64,000 bases of DNA, from NCBI RefSeq assembly GCF_026672275.1, contig NZ_JANQCD010000018.1, forward strand, positions 36,364 to 100,363, written 5' to 3'. Below the pieces are notes generated by a model. It had not been told where the DNA came from, searched no databases, and was given only the letters and a program-made list of their open reading frames with translations. Of this stretch, positions 18,101-25,687 are shown piece after piece. Each line of letters begins with the position of its first letter. Positions within the stretch are counted from its first letter, which is position 1. A program made the position numbers and the translations under genes. The DNA comes from Marinifilum sp. D737. GTDB taxonomy: Bacteria; Bacteroidota; Bacteroidia; Bacteroidales; Marinifilaceae.

Positions 18101-19040
18101 GGGAGATGCTTACAGCTTTTTTATGCTGGAAAGAGTCCTGATTATGCAGGCCTTTCAGGATTGGAATCGCATAGAGTACATCGTGCAGCAGGTAAACGAG
18201 GCCGATGTTGCACATTCGTGTGTGGATTACATGCAGATGTCTACCTTATACGTATTGTTCCGATATCTTATTGCAATCGAAAATCCCGATGAGGAAGCCA
18301 TGCGATTGTTTTCCACACTCACCTACAATTGGACTGCCAGATGCAAAGGCGTGTATTTCGCTCACAACAATTACGAAGCCAACAACAACAAGCCATACAA
18401 GCAGTATACGCTCAATTGGTATGGTGCAGCCTATTGTGTACAATATGGCGATGGGAATAAATGTGATGAAGATGAGTATCCGATGCCGATTTTCTACCAG
18501 CTGATTGATGAAGCCATGCAGAAAATGGACAAGGAATTGCTGTACTGCTGCATCGAGAATATTGCGGTTTTGGTGACCGATTTTGGTTACCACAAAAGCG
18601 CGCTTCAATTGTTCGAATACACGATGAATAAAATACAGCACGAATCCACAATTAGAGATTTGGATGCCATACAAGTGGATCGGACCAATTACCAGGACGA
18701 TATCAGAACTTTCTTGTGCAAAACGCTGGGTACCATTAAAAGCTACCACCACAAAGAAGTAGATTTCTTCATCTACAACAATTTGAGAAATTCTTCCTTC
18801 CCGGATATCGACAAATTCCGTGAAGAGCTGATCAACTACAATCAATCCTATGAGAACATTGGCGATTTGCTAACCCATAAGTTTGGTAATTTTATCATTT
18901 GGTCTTTGCAAAATGATCCGAAAATTAGCGCCTCATTCAAGCAAATTATGCAATATGGAACCGAGGTAGAAAATTACAAAGGATGGTTCAAGAAGCTATC
19001 AACCCACGTGTTTGACAAACTTTTTGGCATCGAATTTTAA
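15117..19040 (+). CDS. NACHT/STAND-type NTPase, 1307 residues
   Basis: A large signal-transduction ATPase of the STAND class is indicated by Walker A GNAGSGKT (residues 303-310, Lys309) and Walker B IYLFFDAINE (371-380, Asp376 and Glu380). A sensor strand IIISCRS (417-423) and a winged-helix-like VYERYQEYLFARIF (620-633) follow. The first about 290 residues are helical, carry no recognised effector motif and precede the NTPase. The last about 650 residues are helical, HEAT/TPR-like, and would be the ligand sensor. Related proteins often act in antiphage abortive defence or other danger sensing; that role is inference here. The ATG at 15117 has a closely spaced AAGGA. It is followed 13 bases later by a glycerophosphodiesterase gene, so the two may be cotranscribed. 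Its base composition resembles that of its neighbours, with no clear sign of recent transfer. Confidence 0.8.
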   Translation: MLVTETPTIRYFAEAEVKANGCEIRTLIRKEFLNHKFKEKLKTASKIKNHVNQTLLQYIQAIWNDSMINWQRQMDEVIASENTQTTFCAKDCLSILSDYTSLNTNEQKHQFLIAQSQELKSIIDENTNAWKEKGKQDDLLRLQKELHEFIQEKILLDAINTLKGCRMITDQFLTEIKNLSDREILKSFDLDADDFKQAKSLITGNCTTEFRDYTINFAVGLLMLDLQKEYAIIEERKKESISLLQSKKRWDDYLEESKNQTYGFLAEMSKEKYDAEVFTDRSLVSNSFDQFIESTSNAFVLLGNAGSGKTNQICHWASELLKKDECVICINSKIFSNIGVEEYFQTAFGELKLETLLTNLQILAQQQGKKIYLFFDAINECVDYFDKTSLKNQKGPIELLTVIDKYFIKHNLPDLKIIISCRSYTWKELIELEASSIKHDLYYSNQRKEEHTTIQHLSESELKCTYQKYQQKYQLKTSSEELFHSDFNLIRNRLTDPLILKMSSLVFQKQALPKDIRLFHSNHLFENLLKEKGITPTGKNKREYVLLNKIAKYLWKSDGDSIHVEQLISAYDDEDYPLHKLSKSIFYNDDFEFSLPFEALIEKGILKIEEKNSINEIRFVYERYQEYLFARIFKEQENIKLVHPALPIPPESYKTALHTGKNYAVVRNALRSALLQDYLDKNNDPKTILSLAYDNNYEVQQLVIDALSVILQEDYHQLWSLLEQMLSHNSNDSNEKGKRLDKLEKLLEDYSKKKTNSQSTKYEQRLQERNQILNDLSPTIQVKKIAIYAIYEIFKSDIYQNQLYPKDKHPVSSLLHAMANPVSRVRDIVSLYVYYITKLDKNMGFEILDHLAGKMTKSNVIFNFWNDSLKKHVFEPAIRISTLLIVEDLSSKKKIDLSKDYDFTFKIIKQWIKILTEFSIVFPVLKKFTLRKLATVQSEYVNNGIEYQHFWDKIPVGSKNGEWSQQGYNQLLDYLTNDKDDFTDLHPLVMKAMYSGDAYSFFMLERVLIMQAFQDWNRIEYIVQQVNEADVAHSCVDYMQMSTLYVLFRYLIAIENPDEEAMRLFSTLTYNWTARCKGVYFAHNNYEANNNKPYKQYTLNWYGAAYCVQYGDGNKCDEDEYPMPIFYQLIDEAMQKMDKELLYCCIENIAVLVTDFGYHKSALQLFEYTMNKIQHESTIRDLDAIQVDRTNYQDDIRTFLCKTLGTIKSYHHKEVDFFIYNNLRNSSFPDIDKFREELINYNQSYENIGDLLTHKFGNFIIWSLQNDPKISASFKQIMQYGTEVENYKGWFKKLSTHVFDKLFGIEF

Positions 19041-19053
19041 ATACAGAACAATC

Positions 19054-19917
19054 ATGACAACTAAAAAAAGAAAATACAAGAAGATCCTCCTTCTGATTCT
19101 ATGCATCCCAATTTTGTATGGAGGGTTTCACTACATCAAACTCACTACTTTTTCGAAGACTATGACTCATTCCTCCCTATCTGTTATTGCACACCGGGGA
19201 GCTTCGGCCAATTCGCCAGAAAACACACTGGCTGCGGTGAAGCACGCGCTAAACGATCGTGCAGATATGATAGAAATCGATGTTCACCTCAGTAAAGATG
19301 GGAAGATATGCGTAATGCATGACAATAAGGTAAATCGCACCACCAATGGCAAGGGAAGAATTAAAAACCTGGATTGGCAATACATTCAAAGTCTGGATGC
19401 AGGCAAGTGGTATTCTTCAGACTTTAATGGTGAAAAAGTGCCATTGCTACACGAGGTTTTAAATTGTGTAAATGGGCAATCCAAATTGATCATCGAAATC
19501 AAAAATAAAAGCTCCTACTACCCGGGAATCGAAAAAAAAGTTGTCGATTGCATAAGGCAATACAAAGCAGAAAACTGGTGCATTGTTCAAAGCTTTCACG
19601 AGGATGTTTTAGAGAAGGTTCATCAACTGGCACCAAAGCTTGAACTTCATAAGCTGGAAGTATTTGTCATTCCATCGCTGAACATTGCTTTTGGCAAAAC
19701 GCCACACCTTTTCAGGCCAAAAGATTACATTACATCCTACAACATCAATTGCTTTTTTCTGTCGGATGGCATTGTTCAAAAATTGCATCAACTCAATAAA
19801 AAGGTAAATGCATGGACCTGCGATTCACCTTCTGTTGTCAATCGAATGGAACATATTGGAGTGGATGGGGTGATTACCAATGAACCAGCAACACTAGAAA
19901 ATAAGGGTAAAGATTAG
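19054..19917 (+). CDS. Membrane-anchored glycerophosphodiester phosphodiesterase
   Basis: GDPD-family enzymes hydrolyse glycerophosphodiesters to glycerol-3-phosphate and an alcohol. The ATG at 19054 gives a basic N-terminus and one transmembrane segment (ILLLILCIPILYGGF, residues 11-25), so the enzyme probably faces the periplasm. The catalytic motifs are complete: AHRGAS (46-51), PENT (55-58), EIDVHLSKDG (74-83, metal-binding Glu74 and Asp76) and MHDNKVNRTT (His89). The IEIKNK segment and the C-terminal NAWTCDSP and GVDGVITNEP are also family features. The 287-residue length is normal. A longer frame from 19012 overlaps the NACHT gene and is unlikely. Its 13-base distance to the NACHT gene suggests cotranscription, though it could also be a housekeeping lipid-turnover enzyme. 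Confidence 0.88.
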   Translation: MTTKKRKYKKILLLILCIPILYGGFHYIKLTTFSKTMTHSSLSVIAHRGASANSPENTLAAVKHALNDRADMIEIDVHLSKDGKICVMHDNKVNRTTNGKGRIKNLDWQYIQSLDAGKWYSSDFNGEKVPLLHEVLNCVNGQSKLIIEIKNKSSYYPGIEKKVVDCIRQYKAENWCIVQSFHEDVLEKVHQLAPKLELHKLEVFVIPSLNIAFGKTPHLFRPKDYITSYNINCFFLSDGIVQKLHQLNKKVNAWTCDSPSVVNRMEHIGVDGVITNEPATLENKGKD

Positions 19918-20046
19918 ATAAAGAAGACTGTATCTTACAAACAAATTTTGGTAAGAATCAACCAAAATGGCACCAGTAAATTGTTCCTACTAACAATTTT
20001 TCCATGATGGTTGATTCTATTATCCAGTTTAAAGCAACAGTATTTC

Positions 20047-21057
20047 TTAAGAAACCATTGCTACCTCTTGCTCTTTAAATTTCGCAGCATACCAATCCTC
20101 TGGCTTTTTCAGTGGGTTGATAAATGAGGTAGAATAGTTGATGATAAAGTTTAATATTCCGAAAAAGGCTACCAGGAATCCAACGAAAAAGGCAACCATT
20201 ACAATTGCTACAATAAGTATCATGGTTGATGTTCCTTCAGATTCGTAATCTCTTTGCCAAGGACCTCCATTGATGCTTACATACTCTTTAATTGAGAATC
20301 CTGCAAACAAAGCAGCCATAACGCCCCCAATAATGCCCAGCTTGCGAGAGTTAAAATTCTCCATTCTTTTCTCCAAAGCATACTTTGCAGTTCGGCTTGA
20401 TAAGTAATAAAATGTAATCCCAATAATATGAATCAAGGTGAATGAAGAAAGCAATATGCCAATATCCATGATGCCCATAAATACCAAAATACCAATTGCG
20501 CATCCCAGTATCCATTTCGATCCGGTGAACTCTCTTGTGGTTCTATCCTTGTACACATTTAAAAACTCCTCAACACGTGCATTTACAACTGGGTCGCCAG
20601 GACACAGGCGTGTGTTGATATAGTTTAATCCATGACGCATATATCTGGCTTGAGCACCGCTGGTAATGGTAATCATTTCGTTACCCTCATCATCGGTAAA
20701 AGGAGTTAATTTCTCCTCTATGCCCACCAAAACTTGTTCTGCTCTGTCATTTCGCTCTTCTTCTGATAAGTCTTCAGGTATTTTAAACTTATCAGGATTT
20801 TCATCGCCCAGCATTTTTTCCTGGTAATTGGTATAAACTACCAAAGGAAACAATACAAAAACGCCTAATAAATAGCTTCCTGCAAAAATTACTTGCATCC
20901 AATCGATTCCTCCTCCTTTTGATTCGGTCTGATCGGCAGGGGTCGTTTGCTCTGTTACATTCCCAGTAGAAGTATCGGTCTGAGCTAAAACACTAGCCTG
21001 CACACCAATTGTTCCACAGAGAACAAACAGTAGAATTACTATAAGCAGTTTTTTCAT
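20047..21057 (-). CDS. Membrane protein of unknown function, about four transmembrane segments
   Basis: I do not recognise the family. The 336-residue protein has a signal peptide (KKLLIVILLFVLCGTIGVQASVLAQ) and a Thr/Gln-rich linker. A TM segment lies near 54-76 (VIFAGSYLLGVFVLFPLVVY), followed by a charged domain with CPGDPVVNARVEEFL. Further TM helices lie around 183-225 (WILGCAIGILVFMGIMDIGIL and TLIHIIGITFYYL), near 245-262 and at 280-310. It lies 14 bases downstream of the duplicated 101-bp leader and belongs to a four-gene membrane cluster. The start is the ATG at 21055-21057. The role is unknown. Confidence 0.6.
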   Translation of the reverse strand: MKKLLIVILLFVLCGTIGVQASVLAQTDTSTGNVTEQTTPADQTESKGGGIDWMQVIFAGSYLLGVFVLFPLVVYTNYQEKMLGDENPDKFKIPEDLSEEERNDRAEQVLVGIEEKLTPFTDDEGNEMITITSGAQARYMRHGLNYINTRLCPGDPVVNARVEEFLNVYKDRTTREFTGSKWILGCAIGILVFMGIMDIGILLSSFTLIHIIGITFYYLSSRTAKYALEKRMENFNSRKLGIIGGVMAALFAGFSIKEYVSINGGPWQRDYESEGTSTMILIVAIVMVAFFVGFLVAFFGILNFIINYSTSFINPLKKPEDWYAAKFKEQEVAMVS

Positions 21058-21070
21058 ATTTTGGGTTTTA

Positions 21071-21171
21071 GTTTTCCTACTCGTATAGCTTTTCGGATCC
21101 GCTTCGTTTTTTTACATGGATTCTGAACTCCATTTTGTTCCTAGATCATATTCTGATTTTAATTAATTTCT
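21071..21171. repeat. Copy A of a 101-bp direct repeat
   Basis: It matches copy B (22141-22241) at 97 of 101 positions (differences G/A, T/A, A/T, A/G). It sits 14 bases upstream of the start of the membrane protein 20047-21057 and overlaps the last three sense codons and stop of the membrane protein 21159-21641. On the minus strand it contains an 18-codon open frame. Confidence 0.9.
21077..21133 (-). CDS. Possible 18-codon leader peptide in repeat copy A
   Basis: On the minus strand an ATG opens 18 codons (MEFRIHVKKRSGSEKLYE) and stops 19 bases before the start of the downstream membrane protein. Copy B holds the same frame with two amino acid changes (Asn for Ile, Pro for Ser) and one silent change. 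It could be a regulatory upstream ORF. Two of three differences inside it are non-synonymous, so selection for the peptide is not evident. Confidence 0.25.
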   Translation of the reverse strand: MEFRIHVKKRSGSEKLYE

Positions 21172-21641
21172 TTTTCTGCATTTACACTTTTATCCACATA
21201 AAAACCGAGAATTGCTCCCAATATCCCAACCAAAAGCACGCCAATCATAGCTCTTAATGCCGCTTCATCCCATTCAAAAAAATCTGAAAAATTCTCAACA
21301 TATTTTCTTAACGAAATAAACTTATGAATAAACTCACCTTGAAAAAGATAACTTACAGGGATTCCAATGATAAGACCGATAAAAGATAATGTTGCAGTAA
21401 ATGGATAATGATTTTTGACCTCTATCTCTTTCATGAAAAATCCGACAATACCCAATAAAACTGCCAGAATCAACATACATGAACCTATGATCATCCAGTT
21501 TGAATCTTGAATAAAAAGGGCTCTAAAATTCTTGAGGTATACAGAATACTCAACTGCATTGGCTTGTAGTAAACTATAGGGATAATAACTTAAAAATATA
21601 CCTAAAACAGCTCCCAATATTGCGAAGGTTGTTGTTTTCAT
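21159..21641 (-). CDS. Four-helix membrane protein of unknown function
   Basis: This 160-residue protein has hydrophobic segments at about residues 5-25 (FAILGAVLGIFLSYYPYSLL), 48-67 (NWMIIGSCMLILAVLLGIVGFF), 78-100 and 128-150 (MIGVLLVGILGAILGFYV), with short loops. No family signature or catalytic residues are recognised. Its stop codon lies within copy A of the 101-bp repeat. It sits 27 bases downstream of the YccF-like gene and is part of the same minus-strand group. It could be a small scaffold membrane protein; no function is claimed. Confidence 0.6.
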   Translation of the reverse strand: MKTTTFAILGAVLGIFLSYYPYSLLQANAVEYSVYLKNFRALFIQDSNWMIIGSCMLILAVLLGIVGFFMKEIEVKNHYPFTATLSFIGLIIGIPVSYLFQGEFIHKFISLRKYVENFSDFFEWDEAALRAMIGVLLVGILGAILGFYVDKSVNAEKEIN

Positions 21642-21668
21642 ATCTGATTACATTTTGAACACAATTTC

Positions 21669-22124
21669 TTAGCCTAACATAGCATCTACCTGTGCTTTTG
21701 CCTTTCTGTTTTCCAATTCCTTTGCAACTGAGTGCGGAACACATTTTTTATTCACAGGATTTAAATAAGTACTTAATGATTTAGCAAGAACCAATGCTAC
21801 AGGAATACCTACAATTGAGACAAACAAGCCAACAATTTGGAATAAAGTGATTACGGTAAGCAGAAGTCCAAATGGGAAATAAATAATTCTAACGATTAAG
21901 CCGAAAGTTTCCCAAGCCTTGTTTGGTTCTGTGTTCAACTCCTTATTGTCAACCATTGAACTCGAAAATGGTGAAAGCAAGAATTTAGATAGTTGTATTA
22001 GGCCTAATCCAATTGGTGCTCCTACCACGGTTAACACCAACAAACTACCTAACAAGAAAGTAAAAAATGCCGATACAAATCCAAAAAATGGAAAATGCCA
22101 GATAATGTTACCAAGAAATCTCAT
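21669..22124 (-). CDS. YccF-like inner-membrane protein
   Basis: YccF-domain proteins are small inner-membrane proteins of unknown role, with paired hydrophobic units. The pattern is visible here in FLGNIIWHFPFFGFVSAFFTFLLGSLLVL followed by VVGAPIGLGLIQLSKFLLSPF, which is the family motif G-x-P-x-G-x-x-x-x-K-x-x-x-x-P-F. A second unit follows (IIYFPFGLLLTVITLFQ, IVGLFVSIVGIPVALVLAKSL). The length is 151 residues. The C-terminus is soluble and charged. The start lies 17 bases after copy B of the 101-bp repeat. It probably belongs to the cluster with the M50-like gene upstream and two membrane proteins downstream. Confidence 0.7.
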   Translation of the reverse strand: MRFLGNIIWHFPFFGFVSAFFTFLLGSLLVLTVVGAPIGLGLIQLSKFLLSPFSSSMVDNKELNTEPNKAWETFGLIVRIIYFPFGLLLTVITLFQIVGLFVSIVGIPVALVLAKSLSTYLNPVNKKCVPHSVAKELENRKAKAQVDAMLG

Positions 22125-22140
22125 AATTAAAAAGTTTAAG

Positions 22141-22241
22141 GTTTTCCTACTCGTATAGCTTTTCGGGTCCGCTACGTTTTTTTACATGGTTTCTGAACTC
22201 CATTTTGTTCCTAGATCATATTCTGATTTTAGTTAATTTCT
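22141..22241. repeat. Copy B of the 101-bp direct repeat
   Basis: It is 96 percent identical to copy A at 21071-21171 and is placed 17 bases upstream of the YccF-like gene start. This is a recent duplication with sharp edges that puts the same leader before two different genes. Confidence 0.9.
22147..22203 (-). CDS. Possible 18-codon leader peptide in repeat copy B
   Basis: A minus-strand frame MEFRNHVKKRSGPEKLYE ends 22 bases before the YccF-like gene. It is the counterpart of the copy A frame. No strong ribosome-binding site is visible and the coding status is uncertain. Confidence 0.25.
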   Translation of the reverse strand: MEFRNHVKKRSGPEKLYE

Positions 22242-22251
22242 AATTCTATTA

Positions 22252-22920
22252 TTATCCCTTAATCATATCCAATCCCATCATCACCAAGGCCTTTGCTATT
22301 TCGTAAAGCTCAATAATATGGTCGGTACTCATTTTCACAAAACTTACCAGCATTGGTATTCTTCCAATCACGAAGGAAATGAGCAATCCCCAAATCAAGA
22401 TTTGAAAAAACAGGATGATCAGGTAAGACCAGGTGATGCCGAATACATGTAAATCGGGCTGGTGAGGTTTGCCCTGACGAATGGCAATGGAAAATGAGAA
22501 TCCAAGAGTTGCTCCCAATAATCCGAAATAGACTTCGGCTCCCGAACTGGCCAAAATAAAATAGATCGGGAAGATAAAAACGGTAAGCAATGGGAAGAAA
22601 TAAGGAGACAATACCGATAGGACATTCTGCTTTCCCTGGTAGGCGAAATATCCTCCACTATTGGCTTCAACATTTAAAGCAATGGGCTTGTTAAAGGTTA
22701 AAACGCCCAACACATTGTGGGTTAATTCGTGGGCCAAAATGGCCAGATAGCCATGGGTTTTTATAAAAATGGTTGTGAATAAAAATCCACCTCCCAGGGC
22801 GATAAAAAATATTTTCTGAAATACATCTGCAAATGATACCATCTGAAGCGTAGCAATAAATTCACGTCCGAAAGCATAAATCAGCAGAGGGGTTAGTATT
22901 TTAAATAGTTTGGTTATCAT
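22252..22920 (-). CDS. Membrane zinc metalloprotease-like protein (M50 type)
   Basis: The 222-residue protein is hydrophobic with an HExxH zinc motif in a membrane helix (ILAHELTHNVLG, His64, Glu65, His68). A later PDLHVFG segment may supply a third ligand or the catalytic Asp (DL). Such M50-type proteases cut within or near the membrane. The segments FFIALGGGFLFTTIFI, VLSPYFFPLLTVFIFPIYFIL, FGLLGATLGFSFSIAI and YLIILFFQILIWGLLISFV are likely TM helices. It is the first gene of the four-gene membrane cluster, whose second and fourth genes each follow a copy of the duplicated 101-bp leader. No substrate is identifiable. It could also be a non-peptidase homologue; the motif is intact, however. 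Confidence 0.7.
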   Translation of the reverse strand: MITKLFKILTPLLIYAFGREFIATLQMVSFADVFQKIFFIALGGGFLFTTIFIKTHGYLAILAHELTHNVLGVLTFNKPIALNVEANSGGYFAYQGKQNVLSVLSPYFFPLLTVFIFPIYFILASSGAEVYFGLLGATLGFSFSIAIRQGKPHQPDLHVFGITWSYLIILFFQILIWGLLISFVIGRIPMLVSFVKMSTDHIIELYEIAKALVMMGLDMIKG

Positions 22921-23009
22921 GAGTATTTAAATTATGAGTTAGGAATTATGAATGATGAATTAGGGAGCAACATTCATAACTCATCATTTATAATGCATAA
23001 TTGCTTTTT

Positions 23010-24077
23010 CTATCCGAAGAATCGCTCAGGATTCACACGCTTTTTGTTTTTGATGATTTCGTAATGCAAATGCGGTCCGGTTGAACGACCAGTACTACCT
23101 ACCTTGCCAATTACATCTCCTTTATTCACCTTCTGGCCCTTCTTCACACTCACTTTCGACAAGTGGCCGTAAATGGTCTCGTAGCCATTAGCGTGCTTCA
23201 CCTTAATGTAATTGCCATATCCGCCGTTCCATCCCGATTTTACAATTACCCCATCGGCAGGAACATGAATTTTGGTGCCTTTCGGACAAGCCATATCAAC
23301 ACCTCCATGGAATCGCCAACGGTACAAGGTTGGATGAAAGCGATTGCCAAATTTTGAGCTTAATCGGTATTTTGCAACAATCGGTTTTGTAGAGGGTATG
23401 CTTCGTTTTTCAACCTCTATTAAGCTTGCCTTGTGACTATCTAGTGTTACTGCTTTTTCAGCTGCTGCAGTTGGCTGGCTATTTACCATCTCATTTCCCT
23501 TGGCCTTCACACCAGGATCAGCCATTTTCTGACTTGGTGTATGATTGACTTTGGGATTTGAAGCCACCGGGTTTGTCATCTGATTCGAACCCGAACTGTG
23601 CTTGGCTGCCAATGTAGGATTGGTCATTGCTTGTGGCGACTCCACCACTGTTTGCGCCTTTGTTTCCTGCTTAGCTTCTGTTTGTACTTCAGTAGATTTC
23701 ATTGGCTCTGCAGGAACTTTCTCAATCTTGATTTTCTCTACTTTGCGCTTAATTTGTTTGATCTCGTCATCTAAGCTTGCCGTTAGATTTACATAGCTTG
23801 GAACTGGTGGCTTTGCAATCAAATCCTTGTCTTTTGCCTCTACCTTTTCCGATATCGGCGTTTCAACCTCAATTCCTAATATCTCCTTGTTCCAATCGAG
23901 CTCATTCTTTTTAAAAGCCTCAAATTGTCGCTTGTATTCTTCCTTGTATTTTTGAAATCGGGCTTTCTCAGCCTTCTTGTAGGCTTCGAACGAATCTAAT
24001 TCTTGTGCTCTAACTTGTCCGATATTTACAAGCAAAACAGCTGACAAAAAACCCAATAATAGTGCATACTTCCTCAT
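23010..24077 (-). CDS. Secreted M23 (LytM-type) metallopeptidase with coiled-coil/variable linker
   Basis: M23 peptidases cut peptidoglycan cross-bridges. A signal peptide (YALLLGFLSAVLLVNIGQVRAQ) is followed by a charged coiled coil at about residues 26-58 and a low-complexity linker (about 95-230) rich in Ala, Pro, Thr and Lys. The LytM domain starts at 234. The zinc ligands are complete: His257 and Asp261 in HGGVD, plus His336 and His338 in HLHYE. The end is NPERFFG. At 355 residues it has a normal domain plus linker. It is the last gene of a six-gene operon of LPP20-like and CsgG-like envelope proteins, 14 bases after the preceding gene, which suggests peptidoglycan remodelling during assembly of that complex (inference). 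Confidence 0.9.
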   Translation of the reverse strand: MRKYALLLGFLSAVLLVNIGQVRAQELDSFEAYKKAEKARFQKYKEEYKRQFEAFKKNELDWNKEILGIEVETPISEKVEAKDKDLIAKPPVPSYVNLTASLDDEIKQIKRKVEKIKIEKVPAEPMKSTEVQTEAKQETKAQTVVESPQAMTNPTLAAKHSSGSNQMTNPVASNPKVNHTPSQKMADPGVKAKGNEMVNSQPTAAAEKAVTLDSHKASLIEVEKRSIPSTKPIVAKYRLSSKFGNRFHPTLYRWRFHGGVDMACPKGTKIHVPADGVIVKSGWNGGYGNYIKVKHANGYETIYGHLSKVSVKKGQKVNKGDVIGKVGSTGRSTGPHLHYEIIKNKKRVNPERFFG

Positions 24078-24091
24078 AATCGTATTCTTGG

Positions 24092-25066
24092 TTAAAAATC
24101 GGTTTTCATATATAATCGGTTGCCTTCTACCTTTATATCCGCAATGCTAAACTTCATTTTCTGATAATCGACAACCCGAAATAAATTCTTAAACATGGTG
24201 TTGTACTGATCTCCCACCGACTTTACTTTTCCACCCTCCTTGGTCATTAAAAGCAGGTTATTCAGAATCACATCGAGGTAGGCATTCCAAAATGAATAGT
24301 GCAGCGATGCATCTATCATTCCATTTTGGTAAGCTGTTGTATCAGACTTTTGAAATGGCTGATACCTAAATATCCCGGAAGGAAATTTGATTTCGAACTG
24401 GTTAATTTTTGAAACAATATCCTTTCCCGATTGGGTATTGTAGGAGTAGTATTTCAACTCCTTAATGGGATATTGCTTGGGTGTATTGATGTAAAGCTTG
24501 ATAAAACTATAGCTCTCCTCTCTGGAGCCTTTGATTTCACTTTGCAGTAAATCTGCCGAAATTCGAATGGTATTTGTACTGTCGCATTCATTTGATAATT
24601 GCCTGATATTGGCTGAATTCACCAAAACAAATACCTCATCGAAACTTGAAGTGAAACTTTTTTCAATTGGCAAAGATTTTAAATCGACTTGAGCAGCCGA
24701 CAAAACATTGGTTAAACTCACAAATTTTGAGCTGGCGTACCTTTCCTTTTTATCAGATGTGTAATTGTCTACAATCGATCGGTAGGCAAGATTCTTTTTT
24801 AAACAGGCAATGGCAACCGCTCTCAATTTGGCCTGTTCCAATGCCATATCCGAATCCATGTAAGGATCGGAAACTCCAATGCAAAACTCATCGGAGGTTG
24901 CCAGCTGAATCCAGTCTGGAAATTTGCCATCTTCCGAATTTTGTGGAAATTGAGTTTGCAGAGAATCCACAACCAAAGAACAGGAATCCCGAACCTGCCC
25001 TTTTAGTTGTAGATTACCTAAGAAAACTACTAATAATATCAAAAGTGATTTGATATTCATTGTCAT
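24092..25066 (-). CDS. Secreted LPP20-like protein of unknown function
   Basis: This 324-residue protein has a signal peptide (KSLLILLVVFLGNLQLKG) and a Cys-rich, Ser-rich short linker. A region resembling LPP20 follows: FPDWIQLATSDEFCIGVSDPYMD, then LEQAKLRAVAIACLKKNL. Its second half is beta-rich with no recognised motif. It lies 14 bases before the M23 peptidase gene and 14 bases after the short LPP20 lipoprotein, so it is part of the same transcript. It lacks a lipobox that I can see, so it is probably periplasmic. The start may be Met1 (25066) or Met3 (25060). Confidence 0.65.
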   Translation of the reverse strand: MTMNIKSLLILLVVFLGNLQLKGQVRDSCSLVVDSLQTQFPQNSEDGKFPDWIQLATSDEFCIGVSDPYMDSDMALEQAKLRAVAIACLKKNLAYRSIVDNYTSDKKERYASSKFVSLTNVLSAAQVDLKSLPIEKSFTSSFDEVFVLVNSANIRQLSNECDSTNTIRISADLLQSEIKGSREESYSFIKLYINTPKQYPIKELKYYSYNTQSGKDIVSKINQFEIKFPSGIFRYQPFQKSDTTAYQNGMIDASLHYSFWNAYLDVILNNLLLMTKEGGKVKSVGDQYNTMFKNLFRVVDYQKMKFSIADIKVEGNRLYMKTDF

Positions 25067-25080
25067 GAAAAAACGATTGA

Positions 25081-25650
25081 TTAAGATCCTATTTTAGCCA
25101 TTTCCTCTTTAAAATCTTTCTTGAATTTTTCGTATTCAAAATCGATTTTCAGCTTGTCATCGCTGCTAATTCTATCTGCCATATTCTTAATGATTTCCTC
25201 TCCTGCAAGTTCCATTGCAACATAACAGTGAAATTTACCATCTTTGGTTTTCTTCATTTTTTCGCAAATCACACGTGTACCATTAAGCACCTGGCTTACA
25301 ATACTTCTTGAAAGGTCCTGAAAACGCTGTTTTGCTTCCTGATTTCCATTAAAATCGTGTTGTGAAGAATAGTTGTCTGTCACAACATTTACTTTTGCCT
25401 GAATTTCCGATGCCAAACCAGCACGAGCATCTGCATAAGCTATTTTCTTAGCAATACTCATATTTGGACTTAAACCATCAGCCGATGCTCTAAAATATTC
25501 TCCATTGGTAAAGTATTCTGGTCCTGAACAAGGAACATCAAAATCTACTTCATCAGGCTGTTGAACCTGTGCTACCTGTTGTGGTGCCGAACATGCGAAC
25601 ATTGCACCCATCATTGCTACTGCAAATAATTTTCCTAAACGTGTTTTCAT
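25081..25650 (-). CDS. Short LPP20-family lipoprotein (paralogue of 9421-10017)
   Basis: This 189-residue lipoprotein has lipobox FAC (about Cys20), then a short Gln-rich linker and the conserved CSGPEYFTNGEYFRASADG motif. KIAYADARAGLASEI and RSIVSQVLNGTRVICEKM follow. The tail is DDKLKIDFEYEKFKKDFKEEM, nearly the same as in the plus-strand paralogue. The two proteins share the pattern C-x-GP-[DE]-Y ... RAS-A-G ... ICEK ... YEKFKK. It lies between the LamG-tailed protein (37 bases upstream) and the LPP20-like 24092 gene. It is expected to be at the outer membrane. The mature function is not known. Confidence 0.8.
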   Translation of the reverse strand: MKTRLGKLFAVAMMGAMFACSAPQQVAQVQQPDEVDFDVPCSGPEYFTNGEYFRASADGLSPNMSIAKKIAYADARAGLASEIQAKVNVVTDNYSSQHDFNGNQEAKQRFQDLSRSIVSQVLNGTRVICEKMKKTKDGKFHCYVAMELAGEEIIKNMADRISSDDKLKIDFEYEKFKKDFKEEMAKIGS

Positions 25651-25687
25651 TTCTTGTTAATTTTTAAGTTTTATTGTATTTCTATTC

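Noticed and set aside
18246..18845. 199-codon frame antisense to the NACHT gene
   Set aside because: It lies wholly inside a long, convincing gene on the other strand and shows no domain.
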